Source: Candidatus Equimonas faecalis
GTDB taxonomy: Bacteria; Bacteroidota; Bacteroidia; Bacteroidales; Bacteroidaceae
Direction of reading: 5' to 3'
NCBI GenBank assembly: GCA_018066245.1
Contig: JAGHRT010000004.1
Coordinates: 180,071-244,070, forward strand
DNA length: 64,000 nt
Both the position numbers and the translations under genes were made by a program. Below are positions 17,344 to 25,910 of this stretch, piece by piece. How positions within the stretch are numbered: position 1 is the first letter of the stretch; each line of letters starts with the position of its first letter. Under the pieces are notes generated by a model, which saw nothing but the letters and a program-made list of their open reading frames with translations, searched no databases and had not been told where the DNA came from.

Positions 17344-18299
17344 TTTACATGGGCACGCCCGACTTTGCCGTGGAAGCCCTTCGCTGCCTCGTCGAGGGCG
17401 GCTACAATGTGGTGGGCGTAGTTACGATGCCCGACAAGCCCGTGGGCCGGCACCAGACGGAGCTCTCGATGAGCCCGGTCAAGGAGTACGCCCTCTCGCA
17501 GGGGCTCCGCGTGTTGCAACCCGAGCGCCTGAAGGACGAAGCCTTCCTCGGGGAACTACGAGCCCTGCGGGCCGACCTGCAAATCGTAGTGGCATTCCGA
17601 ATGCTCCCCGAAGCGGTGTGGCAGATGCCGCCCATGGGCACGTTCAACCTGCACGCCTCGCTCCTGCCTCGGTATCGCGGTGCCGCGCCCATCAACTGGG
17701 CGATTATCAATGGCGACGAGGAGACGGGCATCACCACCTTCTTTCTTCAGCACGCCATAGACACGGGCCACATCATCCAGCAGGAGCGCGTGCCCATCCT
17801 GCCCGACGACGACGCCGAAGCCGTCCACGACCGCCTGATGCTGCTGGGCGGACGACTGGTCGTAGAGACCGTGGACAACATCCTTGCGGAACGCGTCAAT
17901 CCCATACCGCAGGAGCAGATGCAACTGCCCGTGGCCGACTGCCAGCGGCAGGCTCCGAAGATTTTCCGCGACACGTGCTGCATCGACTGGAGCCGCAGCG
18001 CGGGCGACACCCGCAACTTCATTCGCGGCCTCAGCCCCTACCCTGGCGCATGGGCGGAGTTCGTCATCGGCGGCAAGCCGCAGGTGCTGAAGGTCTTCCG
18101 CAGCCATATCGTCGGGCGGGAGGAATGGCCCGTGGCCGAAGGCGAGGAAGCCCGAGCCGCAGGCACGCTGTTCGCCCGGGCCGACCGCCTGTTCGTGCAG
18201 CAGGCCGACGGCTTGCAGGAACTTGACCTCGTGCAACTGGCCGGCAAGAAGCGCATGAGCGCCGCCGACTTCCTGCGCGGAATGAAAGGCAAAATCTAA
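17319..18299 (+). CDS. fmt: methionyl-tRNA formyltransferase
   Basis: This enzyme formylates initiator Met-tRNA using 10-formyltetrahydrofolate. The 326-residue product has the N-terminal Rossmann domain (IVYMGTPDFAVEAL at 8-21), the FNLHASLLPRYRGAAPINWA active-site segment, and HAIDTGHII with the catalytic Asp. A C-terminal OB-like domain begins near 210. The length is normal. The start lies inside the last 25 bp of mutY. No def gene is adjacent. Confidence 0.95.
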   Translation: MEKQDLRIVYMGTPDFAVEALRCLVEGGYNVVGVVTMPDKPVGRHQTELSMSPVKEYALSQGLRVLQPERLKDEAFLGELRALRADLQIVVAFRMLPEAVWQMPPMGTFNLHASLLPRYRGAAPINWAIINGDEETGITTFFLQHAIDTGHIIQQERVPILPDDDAEAVHDRLMLLGGRLVVETVDNILAERVNPIPQEQMQLPVADCQRQAPKIFRDTCCIDWSRSAGDTRNFIRGLSPYPGAWAEFVIGGKPQVLKVFRSHIVGREEWPVAEGEEARAAGTLFARADRLFVQQADGLQELDLVQLAGKKRMSAADFLRGMKGKI

Positions 18300-18316
18300 C
18301 GTCCACGGGGCTTGAC

Positions 18317-19138
18317 ATGATTATCCACATAGACAGTCTCACCGACCCCGCCCTTGCTCCCTACAGCCGCCTGACCGAGGCGCAGCTCCGTAGCGGGCAG
18401 GGACTTTTCATCGCCGAGAGTCCCAAGGTGATTGGGGTGGCGTTGCAGGCAGGCTACAAGCCCGTGAGCCTGCTCACTACGCCGCGCCACATTGCGGGCG
18501 ACGCCGCTCCCCTCATCCGCCTGTGCCCCGACATGCCCGTATATACCGCTGCCGACGATGTGCTGGAGCAGCTCACGGGATTCCGCCTGACGCGCGGCGT
18601 GCTCTGTGCGATGGAGCGTCCTGCCGACCGCCTCGCGGGTACGGCAAGCGGCCCGCTCTCCGCCCGCCTTGCGCTGCCGGAAAAGAGCCGTATCGCCGTG
18701 CTCAACAACGTAGTGGATGCCACCAACATCGGAGCCGTGTTCCGCTCTGCCGCCGCCCTGGGCATCGATGCCGTAGTGCTGACCCACACCTGCTGCGAAC
18801 CGCTGAACCGCCGAGCCGTGCGCGTGAGCATGGGCAGCGTGTTCCTTGTGCCTTGGCTTATGTGGACGGACGACGATGCCAGCCTCTATGCCGCCCTCCG
18901 CGCCGAGGGTTTCCGCACGGCGGCGATGGCGCTCACCGACAAGTCCGTGCCGCTGGACCATCCTTCCCTGAAGGCTGAACCGCGCCTGGCCCTGGTGATG
19001 GGCGCGGAGGGCGACGGCCTGCCCCGGGAGAGCATCGACGGCGCAGACTATGTGGTGCGCATCCCTATGGCGCACGGCGTGGATTCGCTCAACGTGGCAG
19101 CGGCCAGTGCCGTAGCCTTCTGGGAACTTCGCCGATAG
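18317..19138 (+). CDS. TrmH/SpoU-family RNA 2'-O-methyltransferase
   Basis: The 273-residue product has an N-terminal RNA-substrate-binding region (SpoU_sub_bind type, about 1-100) and a C-terminal SPOUT methyltransferase domain. The knot motifs are NNVVDATNIGAVFRSAAALG (motif 1), VMGAEGDGLPRESID (motif 2) and IPMAHGVDSLNVAAASAVAF (motif 3). The family methylates tRNA or rRNA 2'-OH; the exact target cannot be assigned. It starts 17 bp after fmt and ends at a strong repeat-derived terminator. Confidence 0.92.
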   Translation: MIIHIDSLTDPALAPYSRLTEAQLRSGQGLFIAESPKVIGVALQAGYKPVSLLTTPRHIAGDAAPLIRLCPDMPVYTAADDVLEQLTGFRLTRGVLCAMERPADRLAGTASGPLSARLALPEKSRIAVLNNVVDATNIGAVFRSAAALGIDAVVLTHTCCEPLNRRAVRVSMGSVFLVPWLMWTDDDASLYAALRAEGFRTAAMALTDKSVPLDHPSLKAEPRLALVMGAEGDGLPRESIDGADYVVRIPMAHGVDSLNVAAASAVAFWELRR

Positions 19139-19215
19139 AGCGCCCTCCCCTGCCCTCCCGAGGGGTGAAAGAGCCGGAGGGAAATGAACCTTGCAAGCCA
19201 TAAGGCCGCTTTCAT

Positions 19216-19290
19216 TAGTCCGCCGATAGGAAAAACTATCCCGCCGACAGTTTTTCCTGTCGGCGGGATAGTTTTTCGCAGTCTATAGAG
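19216..19290. terminator. bidirectional repeat-derived terminator
   Basis: A perfect 20-bp stem pairs 19231-19250 with 19257-19276 around a 6-nt loop, ending in a T5 run on the plus strand and another on the minus strand. The arms are CCCGCCGACAG-type repeat copies in opposite orientation, preceded by a direct GTCCGCCGATAGG copy and followed by GTCTATAGAGTAAGG. It separates convergent genes. A CCCTCCCGAGGGG-type palindrome lies just upstream near 19152-19180. Confidence 0.88.
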
Positions 19291-19319
19291 TAAGGTGAAG
19301 GCCCGTTGCGAGCCGCTGT

Positions 19320-19949
19320 TCATTCCCTATAGGAGGAGTTCCATTGGGCTATGGTGCAGACGCAACTGTCATACGTGTGCGTGGTGAGGATAAAGCGGGG
19401 CGTGGCCAGCAGACCCTTGAGGCTCTCGCCGTCGCTCAGGCCCGTGCCGATGAGCTTTGCGGCAGCTTCCTTCCGCGTCCAGAGTTGGGTGAAGCGAAGG
19501 TCGGTCAGAGCAGGGTCGGCGGCAAGGAAGTCCAGTTCCTCGGCGGAGCAGACGTAACGGGCCACGTCGGCGCTGTAGCGACCGCGCAACTCAATGTCAA
19601 TGCCCACGGGCTGCGTGCTCACGGCGGCGGCCACGGCCTCATTGCAATGCGAGAGGTTGAAATGCACCGCAGGGCCGCCCCCCTCCGTCTCCCCGGAAGG
19701 AGAAAGGGAAAGAGGGGCAAGCTCCGGCTTGCCGTGCGGGCCGAGAATGAATCGGGGCTGCGCGGCGATGCCGTAGTGCGTGCGGAGCAACCGGCAGAGC
19801 AGGAGGTACGACGCGGCGCATTGGGCGCGTCCGCTCTCAAACTTGAACTTCCGGGCCTCCTCCCTTCGCCATGCGGGGAGCTGACACAGCGCAGCTTCGA
19901 GGCGAGAGCCCCGAAGCTGCGGTAAGGTATGGTCGATGGCGAAGTACAC
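19320..19949 (-). CDS. 4'-phosphopantetheinyl transferase superfamily protein
   Basis: The product (209 residues) should transfer 4'-phosphopantetheine from CoA to a carrier protein. The two signatures are VGIDIELRGRY (Mg-binding Asp and Glu) and FTQLWTRKEAAAKL (W-x-x-K-E-A), with HFNLSHCNEAVAAAV before them. The size suits an Sfp/AcpT-type monomer. Between GKPEL and HFNLSH there is an unusual low-complexity insertion (about residues 78-92, SLSPSGETEGGG) whose DNA resembles the GC-rich palindromic repeat at 63030. It ends 14 bp upstream of nothing on its own strand but starts 14 bp before the GH89 stop, so both may share a transcript. Confidence 0.85.
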   Translation of the reverse strand: MYFAIDHTLPQLRGSRLEAALCQLPAWRREEARKFKFESGRAQCAASYLLLCRLLRTHYGIAAQPRFILGPHGKPELAPLSLSPSGETEGGGPAVHFNLSHCNEAVAAAVSTQPVGIDIELRGRYSADVARYVCSAEELDFLAADPALTDLRFTQLWTRKEAAAKLIGTGLSDGESLKGLLATPRFILTTHTYDSCVCTIAQWNSSYRE

Positions 19950-19963
19950 TTTAGGAGGGCGTG

Positions 19964-22900
19964 TTAGCGGATGACCTTCTTCCTGCGCTGGACGTAGATG
20001 TCGCGGCCTGCCTTGTGCGGGCTGGCGGGCTGGCCTTGCAGATTGTAGTGCGGCTCAGAGAATGAGGGAAGCAGGACGGCGGCGTTGATGGCGTCCACTT
20101 CGCCGTCCGTGCTCACAAATTCAAAAGCGTACTGGCAGCCCGCGTCGGCACTGCTGGTGGCATCGCTCACGGCTGCGCCCCAGTTGTAAATCTTCTTGCC
20201 CGAGCCGTCGGCAAAGCCCGTCTGGTTCATCATCTGAGCCGTGCCGCTGTAGATGCGGAAGCAGCCCTCGGCATCGCTCCCTTTAAGCCGCCAGCCCGCA
20301 GAGGGCTTGGTGGCAGTCGTCTTCAGCTGCGTGTCGTTGCCGGCGGTGGGAGCGATGTAGCTCTTGTCGGCCTTGTTGCGGATGTCGTAGGAGCCGTCGG
20401 TGCGCTCATAGAAGTACCACACGCTCTTCGCATCGCTGGCGTTCTGCACGCCTATAAGCCCCTTGCCGCTACCCTGCGACGTGACGTAGCGTGCCTCACG
20501 GTTGGGCGTGCTGAAGCGGTAGCCGTACTGCGTCTTCGTATTGGAGGCCTTCGGGCCGTGCAGGGTAGTGCTGCTTGAAAGGAAGTAAGTCACGAGGGCT
20601 TGCTGGAGGCGGTCGTAGGCTCCCTGCGCCACGGTGGCCGAGGGGTTGGCTGCGGCCTCCTGCTCGGCTATGAGTATGGCCTCTTGCAGGGTGGCGGTGG
20701 CCTCAGGGTTGAAGTAGCCCACAGCGGTGTCATCGGTCGTGCCGTCTATGGCTCCGTGAGCCTGCGCGATGAGGGCGATGAGGCGGTCTGCCGTAGGATT
20801 GCTGCCCTTGACAATAAGGCCGTCCCACAGTTCCGCCCACTGTGCGAGGAACGTGTCGAAGGATTTGTGGTCGATGTTCTGGGCTTCGCGCTCCAACTGG
20901 GCAATGGCTTCCTGCAAGGCCTGCTTGCTAGTGGGATAGCCCGCCTTGCCGAAGAGTTCGTCCTGCGTGTAGCCGCTGAGGCGCTTGATGTAGCGGGCGT
21001 AGTCGGCGGCTCGGGCTTCCAGCACCATGGCAGGTGCCACGTTCTCTATGGTCCAGTGGCTGCCGGCATAGTATTCCGTGCCGCTCTTATAGCCGTAGAG
21101 TTTCACGAGGTCGGCGGGCTTGTTGAAGTGGAGTGCAGGGGAGCTGGAAGGAGCCGCCGTCGGCAGGATAGCCAGCCAGTTCTTGTCGTTATTAGCCCAG
21201 TCTATCTTCACGTCAGCCTTGACCGGCGCACGGAAAGTGTAGGGGTTGCTGCCATTCACGGCGATGTAGTCGCCGTTGCGGCTTTCCAGCACCAGCGTGC
21301 CGTCGGCATTCTGGAGGATACGCCATATCTGCGTCTCGCTCTTCGTATCGACCTGTGCGTCCAGTCGGGCATTGTCGGCAGCCGCAGTAAGCACGCGTGT
21401 GTTGTTGTCGTCGAAGGCGCAGCGGAAGGCGTACCAGTGGTTTTCGCGGTCGGTGCTCACCTTGTAGCTGTCCAGCGTCTCGAAATTGATTTCGCAGGCT
21501 GCCTTGGCCTCAGCCAGCACTTCGGCGAGGAAACCCAAGGTGTCGGCAGGCACAGCCTCATAGTCGGACAGCGTGGGGGCACTCTCCACCCAAGCCTCTT
21601 CCCACTTGTACTGATTGGCCTTACCGTCCCACGCCTTACGGCCAAGGGCGGCGTTCCACTTGTGGAGCAAGCGCGGACGATAGTAGTCGCGCACCAGTCC
21701 GGCCCAGACGCGGGCGGCATAATCCTGCACCGGCTCGGCACTGGAGTGGTCCTTGCCGAACCAGACGGTGAGGATGCGCCGAGCATTCTGCGCATTGCGC
21801 TTCGCACTCCCCGAGTAGCCTTTCTGAGCCAAGTCCTCCCAACGCTTGAGGTTATAGACGGGATGACAAGTCAAGGCGCGGTCCATACTAATCATAAGGT
21901 GGTCCAGCACGCCCAGCAGGCTGTCGGCCATCAGCGTATTGCCTGCGGTGACGTAGCCCTGGATGCGGTTGTTGAGCTTCTCCACTTTTCCGCCGCAGTA
22001 CATAGCCACGGCTTCCACCATGTCGGCCTGGGCCAGCGGACTGCCCTGCTGGCGGATGGCATCAAGCTGGGAGAAGAGCGTCTCCACGCCGGAGTAGAAA
22101 GCGTCGTTCTGACTGGCTGAACCGGAGCCGAGGCCGCCGTCGCTCTGCCAGCCGAAGCGGGGATGGTCGGTGAAGTAGTTATATACGGAGTTGCGCAAGG
22201 CCTGATGGAAGGCTTGCTGCTCGGCAGTGTAGCCGCCGTAGCGGGAATTGGCGTACTGCTTCAGCCAAGAGTCGAGGTTGATGGTCTTCTTGGAGGCGAC
22301 CCAGCCGCCATCGGTGATGAGTTCGTAGAGAATCTCGTTGTTTTCCACGCCCTCGGGGGTCATGCCGTAGCCGGTGAGGGAGGACTTCTTTGTGGAGTTG
22401 TTGAGTGAGTTGAGGAAAGTCTGGGCGTAGTCGTTCATCTTGCCCGTCAGGGTGTTCTTACCGCCCATGTTGGGAAGCAGGGTGTAGGTCCAGTCCTTGC
22501 CGTCGAAGGAGTTGTAGGTCTCCCAGCTTTTGTTGTTGTAGCCGCCGTATTCGGGGCTCATGTAGAGTACCATGAACTGGTCGTCGGGCACCATAGAGGT
22601 GAGTGCCTGGAACTTGGCCAGGCCCCAACTGCTCTGCTGGAAGTTGAACGTCCAGCCCTGAGTGACCCACACCACGTCGGGGTTGGCGGAGCCTTCGCTG
22701 ATGCTCTTCCAAATGTTCTGCCCGTAGGCGGGAAGGTCGGCGGCGGAGGGTATGGCCATTTCGTTGAAGGAGTCGGAGAGGTAGTACTTGCGCACGCCAA
22801 ACTCCTTTTCCCATTCCTTAATGAAGCGGGAACCCACTTCCACGAAGGCGTCGGTGGTGGGGCTCAGGCGATAGTTCTGATGGGTGCCGTCGATGCACCA

Positions 22901-23695
22901 TCCCCACCCTACGCGCTCTGTGCTTGTGCCCTTGACGCGTGTGGCGAAGTTGCCGGGCACGAATCCGCCGAAAGCGGGACAGATGGGCTTCATGCCCAGA
23001 GAGTCCATGCGGTTCAGGACGTGGTGGGCGATTTCCAGCTGGCGGTTGTTCCATTCGTCGCCCAAGGGGCCGTCGAAGGTGTTTCCGCTGAGATTACCCA
23101 TACGGAACCACGGCAGATGGGCGGGCCCCACTTCCCAAGCGTCGATGTCCTTGGCCGTGAGCCCCATGCTGAGGAACACGCGGCGATAGATGATTTCCTG
23201 CGCAAGGAGGAACAGGGGCATGTCGATGCCGTGCAGGGCCATCCAGTCCAGTTCCTTGTCCCAGCGGTCTTCATCCCAGTAGGGCATGGTGTAGCCGTAG
23301 GTTACGACGTTGAAGTACTGGTGGTCGCGATACTGCGAGGTGAGGGTCTTGGCGGCGGTGGAGAGGTCGGCGGGCCTGTCGAAGCGCTTTCCGCTCCAGG
23401 CCATCATGCCTGCCTGCTTGCTTTTCGTCCAATCGTAGAAGGCCCGGCAGGCAGCCACGGCGCTGGAGGCTTTCACGGTTACGGTGTTGCCTTCGGCACT
23501 GTACTCATACTTGTCGCAACCCTTATCGGTGGGCGTGAGCGAAAGCTCTACGGCGACGTCCACCTTGCCGTCGGTGAAGCGGTTGATAATGGAGGCTGCG
23601 GCCTTCTCGCCGGCAGCGCGTTGCTCTGCCGTGAGCTGTGCCCACGAGGGCAGGCTCAGGATGAGGCAGAGCAGGGAGAGAAAACTCTTTCTCAT
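19964..23695 (-). CDS. secreted GH89 alpha-N-acetylglucosaminidase with ricin-like C-terminal modules
   Basis: GH89 enzymes release terminal alpha-linked GlcNAc from mucin O-glycans and heparan-type chains. The 1243-residue product has a signal peptide (MRKSFLSLLCLILSLPSWAQ), an N-terminal NAGLU domain (about 20-110) and the TIM barrel (about 115-450). Marker segments are YWDEDRWDKELDWMALHGID, GWGWCIDGTHQNYRL and YYLSDSFNEM, and a helical NAGLU C-terminal domain runs to about 740. Residues 750-900 and 1090-1200 look like ricin/FIVAR-type carbohydrate-associated modules. The tail HYNLQGQPASPHKAG then DIYVQRRKKVIR is the tail shared with other secreted proteins. It is larger than single-domain NAGLUs because of these extra modules. 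No SusC/SusD genes are nearby. Confidence 0.92.
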   Translation of the reverse strand: MRKSFLSLLCLILSLPSWAQLTAEQRAAGEKAAASIINRFTDGKVDVAVELSLTPTDKGCDKYEYSAEGNTVTVKASSAVAACRAFYDWTKSKQAGMMAWSGKRFDRPADLSTAAKTLTSQYRDHQYFNVVTYGYTMPYWDEDRWDKELDWMALHGIDMPLFLLAQEIIYRRVFLSMGLTAKDIDAWEVGPAHLPWFRMGNLSGNTFDGPLGDEWNNRQLEIAHHVLNRMDSLGMKPICPAFGGFVPGNFATRVKGTSTERVGWGWCIDGTHQNYRLSPTTDAFVEVGSRFIKEWEKEFGVRKYYLSDSFNEMAIPSAADLPAYGQNIWKSISEGSANPDVVWVTQGWTFNFQQSSWGLAKFQALTSMVPDDQFMVLYMSPEYGGYNNKSWETYNSFDGKDWTYTLLPNMGGKNTLTGKMNDYAQTFLNSLNNSTKKSSLTGYGMTPEGVENNEILYELITDGGWVASKKTINLDSWLKQYANSRYGGYTAEQQAFHQALRNSVYNYFTDHPRFGWQSDGGLGSGSASQNDAFYSGVETLFSQLDAIRQQGSPLAQADMVEAVAMYCGGKVEKLNNRIQGYVTAGNTLMADSLLGVLDHLMISMDRALTCHPVYNLKRWEDLAQKGYSGSAKRNAQNARRILTVWFGKDHSSAEPVQDYAARVWAGLVRDYYRPRLLHKWNAALGRKAWDGKANQYKWEEAWVESAPTLSDYEAVPADTLGFLAEVLAEAKAACEINFETLDSYKVSTDRENHWYAFRCAFDDNNTRVLTAAADNARLDAQVDTKSETQIWRILQNADGTLVLESRNGDYIAVNGSNPYTFRAPVKADVKIDWANNDKNWLAILPTAAPSSSPALHFNKPADLVKLYGYKSGTEYYAGSHWTIENVAPAMVLEARAADYARYIKRLSGYTQDELFGKAGYPTSKQALQEAIAQLEREAQNIDHKSFDTFLAQWAELWDGLIVKGSNPTADRLIALIAQAHGAIDGTTDDTAVGYFNPEATATLQEAILIAEQEAAANPSATVAQGAYDRLQQALVTYFLSSSTTLHGPKASNTKTQYGYRFSTPNREARYVTSQGSGKGLIGVQNASDAKSVWYFYERTDGSYDIRNKADKSYIAPTAGNDTQLKTTATKPSAGWRLKGSDAEGCFRIYSGTAQMMNQTGFADGSGKKIYNWGAAVSDATSSADAGCQYAFEFVSTDGEVDAINAAVLLPSFSEPHYNLQGQPASPHKAGRDIYVQRRKKVIR

Positions 23696-23737
23696 AGTCT
23701 AATGCTTGTGATTGTAGGAGTGAATTTCGTTTACTTT

Positions 23738-23833
23738 ATGGGACAGTGATTTTTATCGTATAGAGTAGGGAAAACTGTCGTATAGGATAGGAACGACTGT
23801 CGTATAGAGTAGGAAAAACTGTCGGCGGGACAG
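23738..23833. repeat. intergenic repeat cluster between recA and the GH89 gene
   Basis: Four units (CGTATAGAGTAGG, CGTATAGGATAGG, CGTATAGAGTAGG, then TGTCGGCGGGACAG) run in tandem at about 22-bp steps with AAAACTGTC-type linkers. The last unit has switched core type. It abuts the recA stop. Confidence 0.8.
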
Positions 23834-23834
23834 T

Positions 23835-24851
23835 TTACTCGGCCTTGCCGATGGCCTCCATTATCTTGGCTTCCAGTTCCTCGGCCAGCTCCGGATTGTC
23901 GGCGATAACCTTTTTCAGGGCTTCGCGTCCCTGGCAGAGGCGCGTCTCGCCGTAGCTGAACCATGAGCCGCTCTTGGTGAGCACCTTGTACTCCACACCG
24001 AGGTCGGCAATCTCGGCGGTGTGGCTGATGCCCTGGCCGAAGGAGATTTCAAATTCGGCCTTGCGGAAGGGAGGAGCCACCTTGTTCTTCACCACCTTCA
24101 CGCGCACCTGATTGCCCACGGGGGTGTCGCCGTCCTTCAAGGTGGTTACCTTGCGGATGTCGAGGCGCACGGAGGCATAGAACTTCAAGGCGTTGCCGCC
24201 CGTGGTGGTCTCGGGATTGCCGAACATCACGCCAATCTTCTCGCGCAGCTGGTTGATGAAGATGCACGTCGTGTTGGTCTTGGCTATGGTTGAGGTGATT
24301 TTGCGCAGGGCCTGACTCATGAGGCGGGCTTGCAGGCCCACTTTGTTGTCGCCCATGTCGCCTTCAATCTCGGCCTTGGGTGTGAGCGCCGCAACGCTGT
24401 CTATGACGATGATGTCTATGGCTGCGGAGCGGATGAGCTGGTCGGCGATTTCCAGGGCCTGCTCGCCGTTGTCGGGCTGGGAGATGAGGAGTTCGTCCAC
24501 GTTCACGCCGAGTTTCTGGGCGTAGAAGCGGTCGAAAGCGTGCTCAGCGTCGATGAACGCTGCGATGCCGCCGTTTTTCTGTGCCTCGGCGATGGCATGG
24601 ATGGCCAGCGTGGTCTTGCCGCTTGATTCAGGGCCATAGATTTCTATGATACGGCCCTTGGGGAATCCGCCTACGCCAAGGGCGGCGTTCAGGCCGATGC
24701 TGCCCGTGGGAATTACCTCTACGTTTTCTATCTTCTCGTCGCCGAGCTTCATAATGGAGCCTGCGCCGAAGTCCTTCTCAATCTTGGCCATTGCGGCCTG
24801 GAGTGCTTTGAGCTTCTCGCTCGCTGCGTTTGTCTCTGTTGCTTTTGCCAT
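23835..24851 (-). CDS. recA: recombinase RecA
   Basis: RecA forms ATP-dependent filaments on single-stranded DNA for homologous recombination and SOS induction. The 338 residues include Walker [10 protein letters not shown] at about 70-78, the Walker B region [20 protein letters not shown], loop L2 region [20 protein letters not shown], and [15 protein letters not shown]. Length and sequence are typical. A repeat cluster directly follows the stop. No LexA-type operator was recognised upstream. Confidence 0.97.
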   Translation of the reverse strand: MAKATETNAASEKLKALQAAMAKIEKDFGAGSIMKLGDEKIENVEVIPTGSIGLNAALGVGGFPKGRIIEIYGPESSGKTTLAIHAIAEAQKNGGIAAFIDAEHAFDRFYAQKLGVNVDELLISQPDNGEQALEIADQLIRSAAIDIIVIDSVAALTPKAEIEGDMGDNKVGLQARLMSQALRKITSTIAKTNTTCIFINQLREKIGVMFGNPETTTGGNALKFYASVRLDIRKVTTLKDGDTPVGNQVRVKVVKNKVAPPFRKAEFEISFGQGISHTAEIADLGVEYKVLTKSGSWFSYGETRLCQGREALKKVIADNPELAEELEAKIMEAIGKAE

Positions 24852-24893
24852 ATTGCGGTTGTTTTGTTTGTTTTAATCATTCAACGGTTGAGG

Positions 24894-25847
24894 CTACTGC
24901 GCCTTCAAGAAGCCAATCACCTCGCTTATTTTGCAGAAGGCCATGCCTACGCAAGTGTCGGCGGCACCGTAGTAGATGGTACACTTGTCGCCCTCGGTCA
25001 GCGCGGCGCAAGGGAATACGACGTTGGGGACGTCGCCCGCGAGTTCGTAGGGTGCGGCAGGGCCGAGCAGGTACTCCATGCTGCGGCAGAGCACGCGGCT
25101 GGGGTCATCCAAGTCCAGCAAGGCGGCCCCCATGGCGTAGCGATAGCCGTTGCAGGTGCGTATCACGCCGTGATAGAACAGCAGCCACCCCTCACTTGTC
25201 TTTATGGGTACGGGGCCCGCTCCTATCTTCAGGCACTGCCAGGCGCTTTCCTCGAAAGGCGTGGGCCGCATCACGAGACGATGCTCGCCCCAGTACTTCA
25301 TATCGGGGGAGTAGCTCACGAAAATGTCGCCGAAGGGCGTGTGGCCCGTGTCGCTGGGGCGGCTGAGCATCGCATAGCGGCCGCCAATCTTCTCGGGGAA
25401 GAGCACGCCGTTGCGGTTGAAGGGCAGGAAGGCGTTCTCACACTGGTAGAAAGTCTCGAAGTCGAAGGTATAGCCGATGCCTATGGTGGGCTGTCCTTCG
25501 TAGCCGTTGCACCACGTTATCCAGTAGCGGTCGTCAATCCAGCATACACGCGGGTCGTACTTGTAGCTGCTCTGAATCATCGAGGTGTTGCCCGCCTGCC
25601 AAGCGATGGGCTGATGCTGTATGTTCCAGCTGAGGCCGTCCTTGGAGAAGCCGGCGAAGATGTTCATCTGCACCCGCCGGTTGTCGCAGCGGAAGACCCC
25701 CGCGAAACCGTCCTTAAACGGCACCACGGCGGAGTTGAACACGCTGTTGCTCGTCGGTAGGGCGTAGCGGTCGATTATAGGGTTCTGTTCGTAGCGCCAG
25801 CAGATGTCGTTGCAACCTGCGGGGCGCTCCTGCCAAGGGATATTCAT
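24894..25847 (-). CDS. GH130 family beta-mannoside phosphorylase
   Basis: GH130 enzymes phosphorolyse beta-mannosides (Man-GlcNAc, mannobiose or mannooligosaccharides) to mannose 1-phosphate. The 317-residue product lacks a signal peptide, so it is cytoplasmic. Family features include the five-bladed propeller repeats, [40 protein letters not shown] with the family aspartate, [20 protein letters not shown] and the C-terminal [13 protein letters not shown]. Which beta-mannoside is used cannot be read from sequence. Mannose 1-phosphate would feed the ManC reaction encoded in this window. A TCTAGA-rich array lies just upstream of the start. Confidence 0.88.
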   Translation of the reverse strand: MNIPWQERPAGCNDICWRYEQNPIIDRYALPTSNSVFNSAVVPFKDGFAGVFRCDNRRVQMNIFAGFSKDGLSWNIQHQPIAWQAGNTSMIQSSYKYDPRVCWIDDRYWITWCNGYEGQPTIGIGYTFDFETFYQCENAFLPFNRNGVLFPEKIGGRYAMLSRPSDTGHTPFGDIFVSYSPDMKYWGEHRLVMRPTPFEESAWQCLKIGAGPVPIKTSEGWLLFYHGVIRTCNGYRYAMGAALLDLDDPSRVLCRSMEYLLGPAAPYELAGDVPNVVFPCAALTEGDKCTIYYGAADTCVGMAFCKISEVIGFLKAQ

Positions 25848-25864
25848 AGTCGTTATCTTTGTAA

Positions 25865-25906
25865 TCTAGAGAATCTAGATTTTCTGGACATTCTAGATAT
25901 TCTAGA
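25865..25906. repeat. TCTAGA-rich inverted array upstream of the GH130 gene
   Basis: Four TCTAGA sites occur at 25865, 25874, 25892 and 25901. The first pair and second pair form an imperfect inverted repeat (15-nt arms with two differences, 12-nt loop). It lies between the stop of the saccharopine-dehydrogenase-family gene and the GH130 start, so it may be a terminator or a regulator site. A related array lies at 52628-52658. Confidence 0.65.
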
Positions 25907-25910
25907 GCTT

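Noticed and set aside
24894..25847. Polysaccharide utilisation locus around the GH130, GH89, GH84 and GH2 genes
   Set aside because: No SusC/SusD, hybrid two-component or ECF sigma genes are present; the enzymes are scattered among housekeeping genes.
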